NCBI GenBank assembly: GCA_950022655.1
Contig: OX465579.1
Coordinates: 45,611,950 to 45,675,949 of the forward strand
Direction of reading: 5' to 3'
Length of the DNA: 64,000 nucleotides
Origin: Alentia gelatinosa
Lineage: Eukaryota > Annelida > Polychaeta > Phyllodocida > Polynoidae
A model generated the notes under the pieces. It was not told the origin of the DNA. It did no database searches and saw nothing but the letters and a program-made list of their open reading frames with translations. Below are positions 1 through 10,790 of the stretch, in pieces. Each line of letters starts with the position of its first letter. Position 1 is the first letter of the stretch. Position numbers and translations under genes: made by a program.

Positions 1-350
1 ATACACGGCGTACAGTACATTCTGTGTACGATAACTGTACCCCGAGGAGCAGTACATATTTACACTGAGTTAGTTCATAGGTATATAATAATATTAACAC
101 TTGCTAATGACATACCGGTTTAATGCATCTAGACATAAAATCAGAAGAACACCGGAAATTCAGAGAAAGGAATGGATTTTAATGCCATTATCAGATAACT
201 CTCTCGTACGCTCCTTTTTGTGCAATAAAAAAAAATCTCCTATGACCGGTTTTCAGGGACCGGTTTTCAGGGAACCATAGCCATTGTATATACCATTCAA
301 TATTTCAGGCATGAACATTAACTTTATTCTTCTGTTACATGATTCTTCAG
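1..350 (+). other. probable intron upstream of the first receptor-tail exon
   Basis: No coding signal is visible. A short direct repeat (two copies of a 14-bp unit containing CCGGTTTTCAGGGA) lies at about 245-272. The segment ends in a pyrimidine-containing stretch and the AG acceptor at 349-350 that precedes the open frame of the next feature. Earlier exons of that gene must lie outside the window. Confidence 0.4.
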
Positions 351-915
351 GAGTCAAGACGAAGAAGAATCCATTGAAACCCATAGAAACGACCGCAAAC
401 AGTCCACAGACAATGACTACGATATTTTACCAGACGCCATGGAAACAGGTGATCTATGTCATGCTGTGCTGCCACCTGACGAGGAACGACCACCATCGTA
501 CACGACTGCAACCAGTGAACAACTGCCACCGCCACTTCCCGACGGTCGTGAAAGTAAAATATCAACAGCGGTAGAAGAAACACTACAAAATCACCGTGTA
601 TCCTCGGAAGGAGAAGCAGTCATTATGAAAAGAGACGTGAGCGATCATCACGCTAGTTATGACAATATAGCAGGAATTGGATTGGCGCCAAGCCTACAAG
701 CGGACAACAATGAAAAAGATGGAATTACGGCTGACGAAAGTGAATCTAATACTGACCCTGTGTACGCGGTCATTGATAAGACCAAGAAAAAGAAGTACAG
801 AGACAGTGAGGTAACTGAGGGAGGGGAGGCAGAGACAGAAGAAGAAGGAATACGTCCGGTTTCCTCCCTCGTGAGTAACGCCGAAGCGGTCCCTGAAAGT
901 GAGAAACAATCATAA
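351..915 (+). CDS. terminal exon: cytoplasmic tail of a membrane receptor (partial)
   Basis: The exon begins after a CAG acceptor at 348-350; base 351 completes a split codon (phase 2), and the frame then stays open for about 187 residues to a TAA at 913-915. An internal ATG at 439 is unlikely to be the true start because the frame is open upstream to the acceptor. The product is hydrophilic, rich in Ser, Glu, Pro and Lys, with no membrane segment. Visible short motifs are a PPxY (PPSY, a WW-domain ligand type), a proline run LPPPLP, several Tyr-x-x-hydrophobic motifs (YDIL, YDNI, YAVI; YDNI also fits a Grb2-SH2 pYxN site), then a Lys-rich stretch KTKKKKY and an acidic EEEGI. The exon at 53305-53830 has the same phase and the same C-terminal layout, so the two are probably paralogues. 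By analogy the product is a single-pass receptor tail. The receptor family is not recognised. Candidate AATAAA signals follow at 1243-1248 and 1496-1501. Confidence 0.75.
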
Positions 916-2141
916 ATTCCCACATATTTACGGTGAAAAGCTTGTGTCTCAATATATATGCAGCCTGTGATATAATGCCTATAGAACTGCCGAAGCCGAG
1001 ATTTTCAGTCATGGCTTATGGTGATTGATTCGATCTGATATTAAGATTTTAGTTGCTCAGAATTGCTCGAGCATCTATTCATATGCATTGATTTATTGTG
1101 ATTTAATTAAAAGACTTATGTATGTGTGCAATACGCTTTAGTCAGGGTATTTCTGATACCAATCATAGTCGAACTCCTAATTAAAGATAGATGTATTTTG
1201 GATAAGAAAGGATAAACGAGTCCGTGAAAGTCGATCATAGGAAATAAATAACATTAAAACGAAATATAAATGGGCACAGGTCGTGCGACCTATTCATGAT
1301 ACTTGATTATATACGATAATCACTATATCATATAGTTACAGAAAGCAGATAAGATAAGTGAGACAATGTAGAAGAGGACGGTCAAGTGACAAGTAGTCAA
1401 AGATAGAAGAAGAAAAAACACAGGGATGAGACTACACATAATCAAAGTAATTATCCTATGGATATGTAATATCGGATAATGTAAATAGTCGTGTGAATAA
1501 AGCTTTGGAAAACATCCAGTTAGGATGAATAATCATAGTTTTGAAATCAATTTTCGACCCCCCCCCAAAAAAAACCCCCACAACAAACAACCGGTAGTAT
1601 TACCCAGGTATTTAAAAGTCCCACTTGAAAAAAACATTCTATGTTGAAGTCGCGAGTGCCCCGCACAATTCATACCCCTCATCCATCCAACTCGCCAGAA
1701 ATCCATGGTCAAGTTGAATTATATACATGTATCGTATTTAGCTTTTAATCAAGATGCATTATTAGCTTCATAACCCAGTGTAGAGTATCATGGTATATGA
1801 CTACGTTTCTTTTGACTACATTTCACAAAACTGTCCAATATATGAAAGCAGTGAATTTTAAGGTTGTCTATCTTGAGGCTGGGGAACCTTTGTCAATAGA
1901 TAATGATAATCAAATATCAATTTATTGTCTACTTTACACCTTAGCCAACCACCATTGAGATATGTAATACCTTTAACATATCCGTACAGGCAAGAGCTGT
2001 AATGCCTTTCTTTTAGCAAGGATCAATGAAAAATGCTTTAATATTGCTAAGAGACATTGTGATTATACTGAAAAAGATCTCATGATAATAAAGATTTATA
2101 TACAATATCATGGCTGATATTCCGTTTCACATCCCCAAGAA
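916..2141. other. 3' UTR and intergenic DNA, no gene seen
   Basis: Contains the candidate polyadenylation signals AATAAA at 1243-1248 and 1496-1501, and a C-run followed by an A-run at about 1559-1575. No open frame with a recognisable product. Confidence 0.5.
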
Positions 2142-2561
2142 TCAAGCAGGATTATTTTTTTCTGCTAGCGTAAGCCTTGCTGTCTTTATTAGTAGGCCAA
2201 CTATTGAAAAAGCCGCGGGCTCTATGTTGACTGGAGCAGTGACGTTCCTTTGATGTACCTCCGGTTTAGCAGATGAGCTGTATGTGTAAAACTCCTGTGG
2301 GCGATTGGTATGAAGTTGCTGCATCTGTTAGTGTAGTAAGAGTGACGAAGTCTGCTGGGATTGCCGCTGGCTGTTGCTATAGAGTGATGTCTGAATTGAG
2401 GGTCGTGAAGCCAGCGACGCGATAGCCATCTCTAGTCGATCAGATCTATCTTCAAAGTCTTTGATCTTTTTGTCTGCAGCCGTCGATGCTATTTTGAAGG
2501 TCCATGTCTTCCATGTGAGTGCTAGGATTTTATCTTTAAGTTTTCTCATCGGAAGGAGCAT
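2142..2561 (-). pseudogene. unrecognised open frame with one in-frame TAA (gag-like?)
   Basis: Two adjacent minus-strand open stretches (77 and 60 residues) are in the same frame and separated by a single TAA at 2328-2330, so they read as one ~139-residue frame with one stop. The N-terminal half is charged with a heptad-like section around KKIKDFEDRSDRLEMAIASL that could form a coiled coil; the C-terminal half has no recognisable domain. The frame stays open somewhat upstream of 2561. A short coiled-coil protein with a stop would fit a decayed gag-type ORF, but no homologue is recognised and chance cannot be excluded. Confidence 0.25.
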
Positions 2562-3004
2562 TCCATTTACAGGAAACGCGATGGAGATAGAAAATCTTGT
2601 AGAGAGATAAAAATAACCAAGCTGATAAAATAGTTCATGGAGGAAACTACGATGAGTATTGTGAGGAGGATGCCCATGGGAAACGACAGGTGGAGATACT
2701 AATTGATGAATGTCAAGGGAGCAGTAAAGTTGTTTTTTCGTGTATCTTTTTATGCATACTGATTACACAACCTATATTGATAACTAGGAACAAATATTGT
2801 TTCCATTTATAATGGGAGAGCGCGGTATACGCAAATCATTTCATTTAATAAAAGTAAGAATGTTTCAATAAACTCAGAGAATGGATTTGATAGTTGTTCT
2901 CAAGCATCACCAACAGGAATATTTATCATGTTATAAAAATCTACATGTGCCAACAGATGGCAACTGATTATTTAATCAAAATCTTAATACATTGAAAATG
3001 TTTC
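2562..3004. other. no gene seen
   Basis: AT-rich sequence without a supported open frame or repeat, ending at the TTAA that bounds the next mobile-element candidate. Confidence 0.4.
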
Positions 3005-3129
3005 TTAACCCTTTGCCGGCCGCACGCCTCACCCGGGCGGCAATCCTACGGCAGCGCCACCAGCGACGTTCACCTATACTAAGGCAGCAGCAGGTTCCAA
3101 TATAGACGTTTCAGCGGCCGGCCTCTTTT

Positions 3130-4059
3130 GCCATGAACGGTACGCGTCCCTTGTTTTGAAGGTGGTAGCGGAAGAATTTCGCCATTTTCTCCACAAATTG
3201 ATGATTTATGAATAAAAGATGACCATTACTATAACGGGAAGACCTGTAGCTTTGTGTATATATGTATATTGTGAATAAAATTAACGGTTGAATATATGTA
3301 ATCTCGAACGGAAGTTGGCCTAAAATAGGCGCCTATGTAAAATATAACCGTCCATGGCGTCCGCCGATCTCAGCCTGTACATATTACTCTAGCAGATTCG
3401 TTCGCATCAGTATATATAGACGTTTAAGTCGATGAAAGCCCCACACATATTCAAATATGATCCCTACCTACACGATTCTAAAGTATTATGAAATAAAACA
3501 ACGCCTAAGGTGATCTAAGTAATATCGAAAGTTTGAACTCGCGCACCATAGCCAAACCGTTGGTGGGGGCGGGAGTGTCAGTGTAAACATGGATGGCTAA
3601 GCAGATTCCTCTACGCAACGAACGCTGTGTAAAATCATTTCCCTTCGTCAAATAGCGGATTAACAACGTAAATGGAGCCCAGCACGTTCAATATGAGGTT
3701 TGAACCTACAAAAGGATATACATATTGTGGAGGAAAAACCATGAAAAGTGTGGTTAATACGGTGATTACTTCGGATCTGAGGCTGGGAGTATAGGTGTCA
3801 AGTCCAGTGACAGCGCCATGTCTGCTAAGCTGTCTGCTACAAGTCGATGCGACAACCCACAGAATTGCCATTTATATCATCCTATGGCGTCAACAGTGTA
3901 AACTGAGACCAGCATTATGTTCATCTGATCAGCAGCTATACGAAGGTGTGAGACTTGACACGGTGGAATTAACCTAACGCTTTGTAACTAATATCGGCAA
4001 AGCCTCTATAGAGTGCTGTCTAGATTATAAGGTTGAGTCTATGGGAAGCCGTGTCACTG
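3130..4059. other. left interior of the piggyBac-like candidate, no gene seen
   Basis: Non-repetitive within the window. Open frames here are under 80 codons and carry no recognisable domain. Confidence 0.4.
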
Positions 4060-6720
4060 CTCGAACAGTAGGGTTGTCAAGTTATAATACGAAATGAGCT
4101 CGCACCGGGTTTAAACTTTAGATTCATGATAAATCATATATATATATTGATATTCTACACACTCTAAGCTACCTTTCTATGTAAATAATGTCCAGGTTTG
4201 ACGAGTTTAGATATAATAATTAATATCTAAACTTGGGTATTACGCAGTCGGCTTGCTGGTTCAGTCGAATTTCATACGATGATCACAAAATCAGCTCAGA
4301 TAGGGTTTAAACATTAGAATTAACCACAGGGAAGTGTATTTTCACATTCTATAGACTCCAAGGTTTGTTCCAGTACGTATTTTATCAGATTTAGACGAGA
4401 AGAGACTAAGATATTAGAATATTAGGATGTGCATTACGCACGTTGAATTCTGGCCTAGCTTGATCCGCAATTTTCCATACTGTGTAGTTAGGGTGGTCGA
4501 GCTGTCATTAGAAATCAGCTCGCACCGGGTTTAAACTTTAGATTCATGATTAATCATATATATATTGATATTCTACACACTCTAAGCTACCGTTCTATGT
4601 AAATAATGTCCAGGTTTGACGAGTTCAGATTTAATATTTCAAATTTAAACTTGGGTATTACGCAGTCGGCTTACTGGTTCAGTCGAATTTCATACGATGA
4701 TCACAAAATCAGCTCAGATAGGGTTTAAACATTAGAATTAACCACAGGGAAGTGTATTTTCACATTCTATAGACTCCAAGGTTTGTTCCAGTATGTATTT
4801 TATCAGATTTAGACGAGAAGAGACCAAGATATTAGAATATTAAGATGCGAGTTACGCATGTTGAATTCTGGCCTAGCTCGATCCGCCATTGCTTATACTG
4901 TGTAGCTAGGGTGGTCGAGCTGTCATTAGAAATCAGCTGGCACCGGGTTTAAACTTTAGATTAATGATTAATGATATATATATTGATAATCTACATACTG
5001 TAAGGTTTGTTTCTATCTGAATAATGTCCAGGTTATATCAGGTTAGAATTAATAATCGAACAAAGAAAGTCAGCATTACGCTTTTTTGTGTTTTGGCTAA
5101 CTAAATCAGCTCTTTCGGGGTTTAAATCTTAGATAAATGGATTTTCGTCTATTCTAACATGAACTACACACTGTCAGCTTCATGATGATATAATATTGTC
5201 CATTTTGGTCGATTTGAGACCAAGTAATCGAAATATTAAGATGTGCCATACGCACTCTCTATACTATACTATAGGTTTGGTACAGGAGTGCGGATCTGGG
5301 CCAGACACGATTAGGAAAATCATTTATAATGAAGATTTAGCTTAAATATGCTTCTGGAGACATTAATATTCGTAAACTACAGATTCTCAGCTTTCTCCTG
5401 ATATATAATTTGTGTATTTCGGACAATGTGGGATTTAGTTATCGAATTTAGAAGATTAAAAGCTTTACTATAGGCTTGGTAGGGGATTCAGGCGCTGGTC
5501 GAGATACGGTTTAGAAAATCTTTTATTACGAGGATTTAACTTGAAATATATCAATGGAGACATTAATATACATAAACTACGGGTTCTTAGCTTTCTCCTG
5601 ATATATAATTTGTGTATTTCAGACAAGGTGGGAATTAGTTATCGAATTTAGAAAATTAAAAGTACTCTGTCAATAAATTGGCTTATTTCGCCATAGCTGG
5701 GTTCTAAGACATCTCTTTCAAAATGATTTATTTTAGGCTTTTAGCATTGAATCTATGGAGGGGGACTTGGATTAGGGCAGACTACACTGTGTGAGGTTTG
5801 TTTATATGAAATATGATTCATTTTGAACCAGGGGATGATTTAGAATTTAATTAACGAAAACGGTCATCTAAGCTGAGCCTTTACTATGGGTGCGGTAGGG
5901 GAGTTAGGCGCTGGGCAAGACACGATTTAGAAAATTTGAGACATTAATATTCGTAAATAAGAGATTCTGGGCTTTCTTTCGATATATATAATTTGCAATT
6001 CGGACATGGTGGGACTTAGATATTGATTTATGAAAATTACATTCGGGCAGTGACTATATTGGCTTATTTCGCCATAGCTGGGTTATAAGACATCTTTTTC
6101 AAAATGATTTCTTTGAGGCTTTCAGCATTGAATATATGAACGGGGACTTATATCAGGGTAAACTACACTGTCTGAGGTTTGTTTATATGAAATATCATTG
6201 ACTTTGAACCAGCGAAGAATTTAGAATCGATTTAACAGAAAGGGTAATCTATCATAGGCTTTACTATAGGAGCGGTACAGTAGTAGGGCTCAGGTCAGGA
6301 CATGATTTTGAAAATCTTTTTTTTAATAGGTTTTAACTTGAAATATATGATTGGAGACATCAATATTCGTAAATTAGATACTCTCAGCTTTCATTTGATA
6401 TATATCTCGACCATTTCAGACAAGTTGGGACTTAGATATTGATTTTTGAAAATTAGATTCGAGCAGTGACTATATTGGCTTATTTTGCCATTGATTATAC
6501 TATAGACATGCGACAAACGGAATAACAGTGGTCTTTTCAAATTGATTCGCCTAAGGATTCCAATGGAGTTTGATCATTACAAGGCTATATATGGTTATCT
6601 CCCACACTCTAAGGATCATCTACATATAGATTTAATGTCCAGGCTGATATATTGAATTTGGAAAATTCGACTTGTGCCTATTCAGCATTGACATCTCCAG
6701 GAGGAGTTAACTTTAAATCG
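4060..6720 (+). repeat. satellite array, ~210-bp monomers organised as ~420-bp dimers
   Basis: The block starting GAAATNAGCT-GCACCGGGTTTAAA recurs at 4091, 4511 and 4929, a period of about 420 bp. Within each 420-bp unit a second related half starts with ATCAGCTCAGATAGGGTTTAAA, so the unit is a dimer of ~210-bp monomers. From about 5240 the array continues in a more diverged form; the anchor GAGACATNAATAT recurs near 5355, 5559, 5938 and 6355, and the anchor GGCTTATTTCGCCATAGCTGGGTT near 5677 and 6057. Spacings are about one or two monomers. This is higher-order satellite organisation with local homogenisation at the left end. Confidence 0.85.
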
Positions 6721-6944
6721 ATTGCTGGACAATGATTGACTATATCTACATACGAATACTTCTGGAAGTAAGAAAAGAAGACAAGGTAGGTGAAGTAAGA
6801 TTTAAAATATATTTTAATATTGTGTATGTATTTTTTTCAGATCAATTATTCAGCAATATTGTTCAATATATATATATACACAGGTTGACAAGGCTTAATA
6901 CATTTCCAGGTGCAGCAGTCGTCATCGTATTCACAATATGTACT

Positions 6945-8030
6945 TAGCTTAGTGTTGGTTATACACAGATAGGCATGTTTTATTTCAGATTCAACAAGGT
7001 ATAAATATATTCAGTGTCTGTCTGGCACTCGACGTGGTCGCACCTACAGGCTTTTTCTCCGATATAATAATCAATTTAACCACTTCTGGTCGATATTTTT
7101 TCACAAAATGTACATGTGGAGAACCTTGAAGGTCTATAGATCGTGCAGGATGTCTTTGTTTCAGGTTGATACAGTAGATTAGATATAAAAACCAAATATA
7201 TTTCGTATTCGTACACTTCTCAGTTAAATCGTAGAATATCATTACATGCTTGATCACATAGGCAGGAATGTTTCAGGTTGATATACATAGATTAGTGTTG
7301 GCTATACACAGATAGGCATGTTTCATTTCAGATTCAACAAGGTATATGATCAATTTCTACAGTTCTGAGGTTGATCTGAGACTGAATCAACGCTATATAT
7401 ATATATTACACAGGCAGGAGTGATTTTTGTTTCAGATTGAAATACTCGACAAGGTATACATTGATTCAGTGTCTGTCTGGCACTCGACGTGGTTGGACCT
7501 GGGGGCTTTGTCTCCGATATAATAATCAATTTAACCACTTCTGGTCGATATATTTTCACAAAATGTACATGTGGAGAACCTTGATGAAACCATCGAGGTT
7601 TACTTTGTTTCAGATTGATAACGTGGATTAGATACAAAACCAAAATATTGTTCGTGGTCGTACACTTCTCAGTTGAATCATAGAATAGCATTACGTGCTA
7701 GATATGGATTTACACAGGTATGAATGATATATTGCAATTAAAATACGATCTGAAAGAAGAATTGGACACTGGCAAACGATGAGACGAGTGAGGCTGCTAG
7801 GGCGCTTTGCTTTGTTTTCATATGATTGCATTGACATCGTGATACGATTTGATCAGTGTCTCAGTCTGTCTGGCACTCGACGTGGTCAAATGTGGAGGCT
7901 TTATTGCCAATATAATAATCAATTTAACCATTTCTGATCGATATATTTTCACAAAATGTACATGTGGAGAAGCCTGATGATACATAGATCGTCAAGGTTT
8001 ACTTTGTTTCAGATGATAACGTAGATTAGA
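6945..8030 (+). repeat. tandem array of ~400-450-bp units, three copies
   Basis: The segment with CTGGCACTCGACGTGGT followed by a conserved run ending in TTTTCACAAAATGTACATG recurs near 7022, 7469 and 7869. A second shared block (ACACAGATAGGCATGTTT, then ATTTCAGATTCAACAAGGTAT) occurs near 6964 and 7303. Minus-strand open frames here are by-products of the repeats. Confidence 0.85.
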
Positions 8031-8284
8031 TAAAAAAAAATGGTGATGGTTCGGGCGGGAAAGGAAAACTTGGGCGACCGGAAGTGTAACTCTCCGATAT
8101 ACGCGCTGTTGGAACTAAGCGCACAGTATTTATAGCTCTATATCAACGAAATCAAGGAGGCATTCGACAAAAATATTATATATTACTCATATTTATTCAA
8201 GTTTCTACCACCTCTGAAAAAATTACGAAAATCCATCAAGTATTTCTTGATTAAATATGCACATTAGAAACAAATTACGAAAAA

Positions 8285-8410
8285 AATGCCTCAAGGCATT
8301 CTCCGGCCGTAGCCACGGGAATGCCTTGAGGCATTCTCCGGCCGTAGCCATGGGAATGCCTCAAGGCATTCTCCGGCCGTAGCCGCGGGAATGCCTTGAG
8401 GCATTCTCGG
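8285..8410. repeat. 35-bp tandem repeat with a palindromic core, 3.6 copies
   Basis: Units start at 8285, 8320, 8355 and 8390. Each has the core AATGCC-NNNN-GGCATT followed by CTCCGGCCGTAGCC and one variable base, then GGG. The four-base centre alternates TCAA, TTGA, TCAA, TTGA, which are reverse complements of one another. The array sits immediately inside the right terminus of the piggyBac-like candidate. Confidence 0.9.
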
Positions 8411-8425
8411 CTGGGAAAGGGTTAA

Positions 8426-9058
8426 TCAAGTCAAATATGGATCTAAGTATCCCTTTTAACTTGTCACCCTGACTCGTCACAGTTGTGACTGAATTTTTCA
8501 TTGAGGGTCTTGGTCAACTGCCCTAAATATTTCTCTGGCTAATAGGTCAACTATGCCACTCAGTTCGCTCTCTGATAGCCCCTTAGTGCTTGATGCACTA
8601 CTATTTGTTTGGCTTGAGGGTACTTCATTTGGAGTACAACTAGTGCTCTTGGAAGTCCTCTAACTAACATGTTTGTTTTCCCTCTCCTTCTATGAATTCT
8701 TTTGACATCTTCTGGAACATCCATATATTAGGCATTATCATGGTCCATTGGGATAATTTCTCCAGGTAGACTATCGGCTATACTGTTAGATACAGTCAAT
8801 CAAATCAATAGTAACTATTGGTACTCACACTTGACCATTCATAGTGTCAGTTTTGAGGGGTTTTGCACTGAAGTACTGATCGTTTTTTGTACACTTATCA
8901 CACTCAAAATACCATAATTGTCCTTTTCTGTGATTTTGAACCATTTATAGAATCCTGGTTTTCATCTTGGGTATTTTATACATTGTAGATATGTGATTTC
9001 TGTTGATTAGCTACAAGGCAGCGCACATACCATCACAAGGTCACTCAGCCATGAAAGT
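8426..9058. other. no gene seen
   Basis: AT-rich unique sequence without supported open frames. Confidence 0.4.
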
Positions 9059-9059
9059 T

Positions 9060-9233
9060 CTATTAAAAGGAACCAAGTCAGTAGTGGGCAGGGGTTATGG
9101 TAAGACTTGATACTGGACCCCTGCTCATCTCACCAGGCCTTTACAGTTGGAACATTGATAATGAAGTGTTAGATTCTTTGCAGTAAGGTGAAACCCTGTG
9201 TGAGCTTTCTAAACTCTAGATGATGTATATGAG
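9060..9233 (+). repeat. dispersed repeat, copy 1 (partner at 60778-60952)
   Basis: The stretch from AAGTTCTATT through GGCAGGGGTTATGGT, CACCAGGCCTTTACAGTTGG and CCCTGTGTGAGC matches 60778-60952 in the same orientation at roughly 80% by eye. It has no coding potential; probably a SINE or MITE fragment of unknown family. Confidence 0.7.
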
Positions 9234-9239
9234 CGCGAT

Positions 9240-10024
9240 TTCCCGCGCTCAATGAAGAATGTGACGAATAAAATGTGGTTTGAGAGACATAGGCTTACTA
9301 CCCTTCTTTTAATATTTTTCATACAAAGACAATTAATAATGTAAAATAAAAGAATAACATAATAAAATGAAATCATAGAAACCCCCTTTCTGGTAAGCCT
9401 CTGAGGTCTTACTCTCCTCGGGGCTGAGGTCCAAATGACAAGGGTGAATACACGAAAACAGGGTTTCATTTTAGGGAGCTTAAACAAACTGACTGTGGAA
9501 GTATATCAATGAAAAACAAGTCCACCAAGGCTGCGCTGCATCTAATGCTACACCTCAGCCTGCAGCATTTGTAACTCATTAAATGGGATATAAATGCAGA
9601 GCTCATGTACTTGGATATTCAAGTCTGTACTGCTCTGCATAAAATGTAATGCAGTTGCTAAACAATGGGTTTGTCAATTTTTAAAGAGATATACTTCCAA
9701 AGTTTGTTTACACTCCCTTTTCTACTTTGCATATGACCATATATGGCAAACTCTGTTTCCGTGTATGAGTCTGTGGTGCTGTTTGGTGAAAGCCCCTAGC
9801 TACTGTGGCGTCGACTTACATTAATATAAAGAACTATACACAGTACTTTTTCATTAATAATAAAAGATGAGACAAATAAACTGTGGTTTGAGAGGCATTG
9901 GCTTGCTCCCAAAACCCAATTATAGATTATCAAATACTGAGAAACCTTCCGGTCCGAACATATACTGTTTTTAAAAGGTTTGGTTATCTGATAGATCAAA
10001 GCCGTAAGGCTTTTTCAGTCACCT
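9240..10024. repeat. non-coding region with short dispersed repeats
   Basis: Two related segments carry the motif AAANTGTGGTTTGAGAG near 9270 and 9878. A 47-bp segment at 9380-9426 (TCTGGTAAGCCTCTGAGGTC core) is matched at 25328-25374. Open frames here are short and unrecognised. Confidence 0.5.
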
Positions 10025-10065
10025 GGGAGCTGTTTCAAAACGTCTATGGTTTTGAAACAGCTCCC
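10025..10065. repeat. perfect 17-bp stem, 7-nt loop hairpin
   Basis: The left arm GGGAGCTGTTTCAAAAC (10025-10041) is exactly complementary to 10049-10065 around the loop GTCTATG. It could be a terminator-like or small-RNA-like hairpin, or a remnant of a foldback element. No neighbouring gene gives it a role. Confidence 0.8.
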
Positions 10066-10790
10066 TGTACACTGATGCATGAATGCAACCCCGTCGCAAT
10101 GAACGGATTGAATCCCTTTTCTTGATTCAAAAATACTACATAATTTGAACATGTTTTTGCTAATAATTCAATAACACATTATAACCTAATGGAACGACAC
10201 ACAATCCCTTTTTGTTATCGTGAATACTGGTGAAGACAAGGGAACCTCCTTGGTTTCCTGTAAAACAATGGACAGCCAATAGCAAGCATACAGTGCCGTA
10301 CCACTGTTTTAGTAACGGGATACGGTGATGTCGCTCCCTATGTTGTACAGTTCTAAAGGAAAAACTCTTATATTCGACATTTGTCAGAAAATACCAAACA
10401 ATCCCTTGTTGAGTGGAGACTAGTAATATTGGCCAACTACAGACATCTTTCATTATGATCAGACAAGTTAACCTTTTCAAACATATGCACTAAATTGTTT
10501 GCTGAACGTGTAAAATGAGTAGGTTATGGATCAGCTAGTAACCTTTTTGGTCAGAACAATGTGCAAGATACTTCAAAATTGAACGTAAATGATCCATATT
10601 ATCAGCAGTATCATTAATCATACAAGGGTCCCATCTCAAAATTCACTCAACAATGGGGCACAGCTCCTGTATGTTGATATCACCCGGTATCCCAACAAGT
10701 GGACTAGCTTCTAAATTAGAGGGAAACATTCTTGCATCCTTTGTAGGTAACTAACTGCCTGCTAGCCAGTCTTCATCTCACACTGTTCCA
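10066..10790. other. no intact gene; possible decayed retroelement flank
   Basis: A 106-codon minus-strand open frame at 10160-10480 has no recognisable domain. The segment lies 3' of the decayed RT/RNase H relic on the minus strand and may be its continuation. Confidence 0.3.

Larger units (their letters stand above)
3009..8421. mobile_element. candidate non-autonomous piggyBac-like element, ~5.4 kb
   Basis: The left end reads TTAA (3005-3008) followed by CCCTTTGCCGGCCG; the right end, on the opposite strand, reads TTAA (8422-8425) followed by CCCTTTCCCAGCCG. The termini are thus inverted repeats matching at about 17 of 20 positions, with a TTAA at each edge. TTAA target duplication and CCC-starting inverted repeats are established features of piggyBac transposons. 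GC-rich subterminal sequence follows each end: an imperfect foldback at about 3012-3125 on the left and a palindromic 35-bp array on the right. No transposase frame is present; the interior is almost entirely satellite. The element is therefore a non-autonomous candidate. A chance pairing of two TTAACCCTTT sites is the main alternative. Confidence 0.45.

Noticed and set aside
6960..7700. Repeated TTTCAG...CAACAAG|GTAT patterns that could be micro-exons
   Set aside because: They recur because the whole unit is a tandem repeat; no continuous frame links them.
8285..8410. CRISPR-like array
   Set aside because: The repeats are directly adjacent 35-bp tandem units with no unique spacers, in animal DNA.
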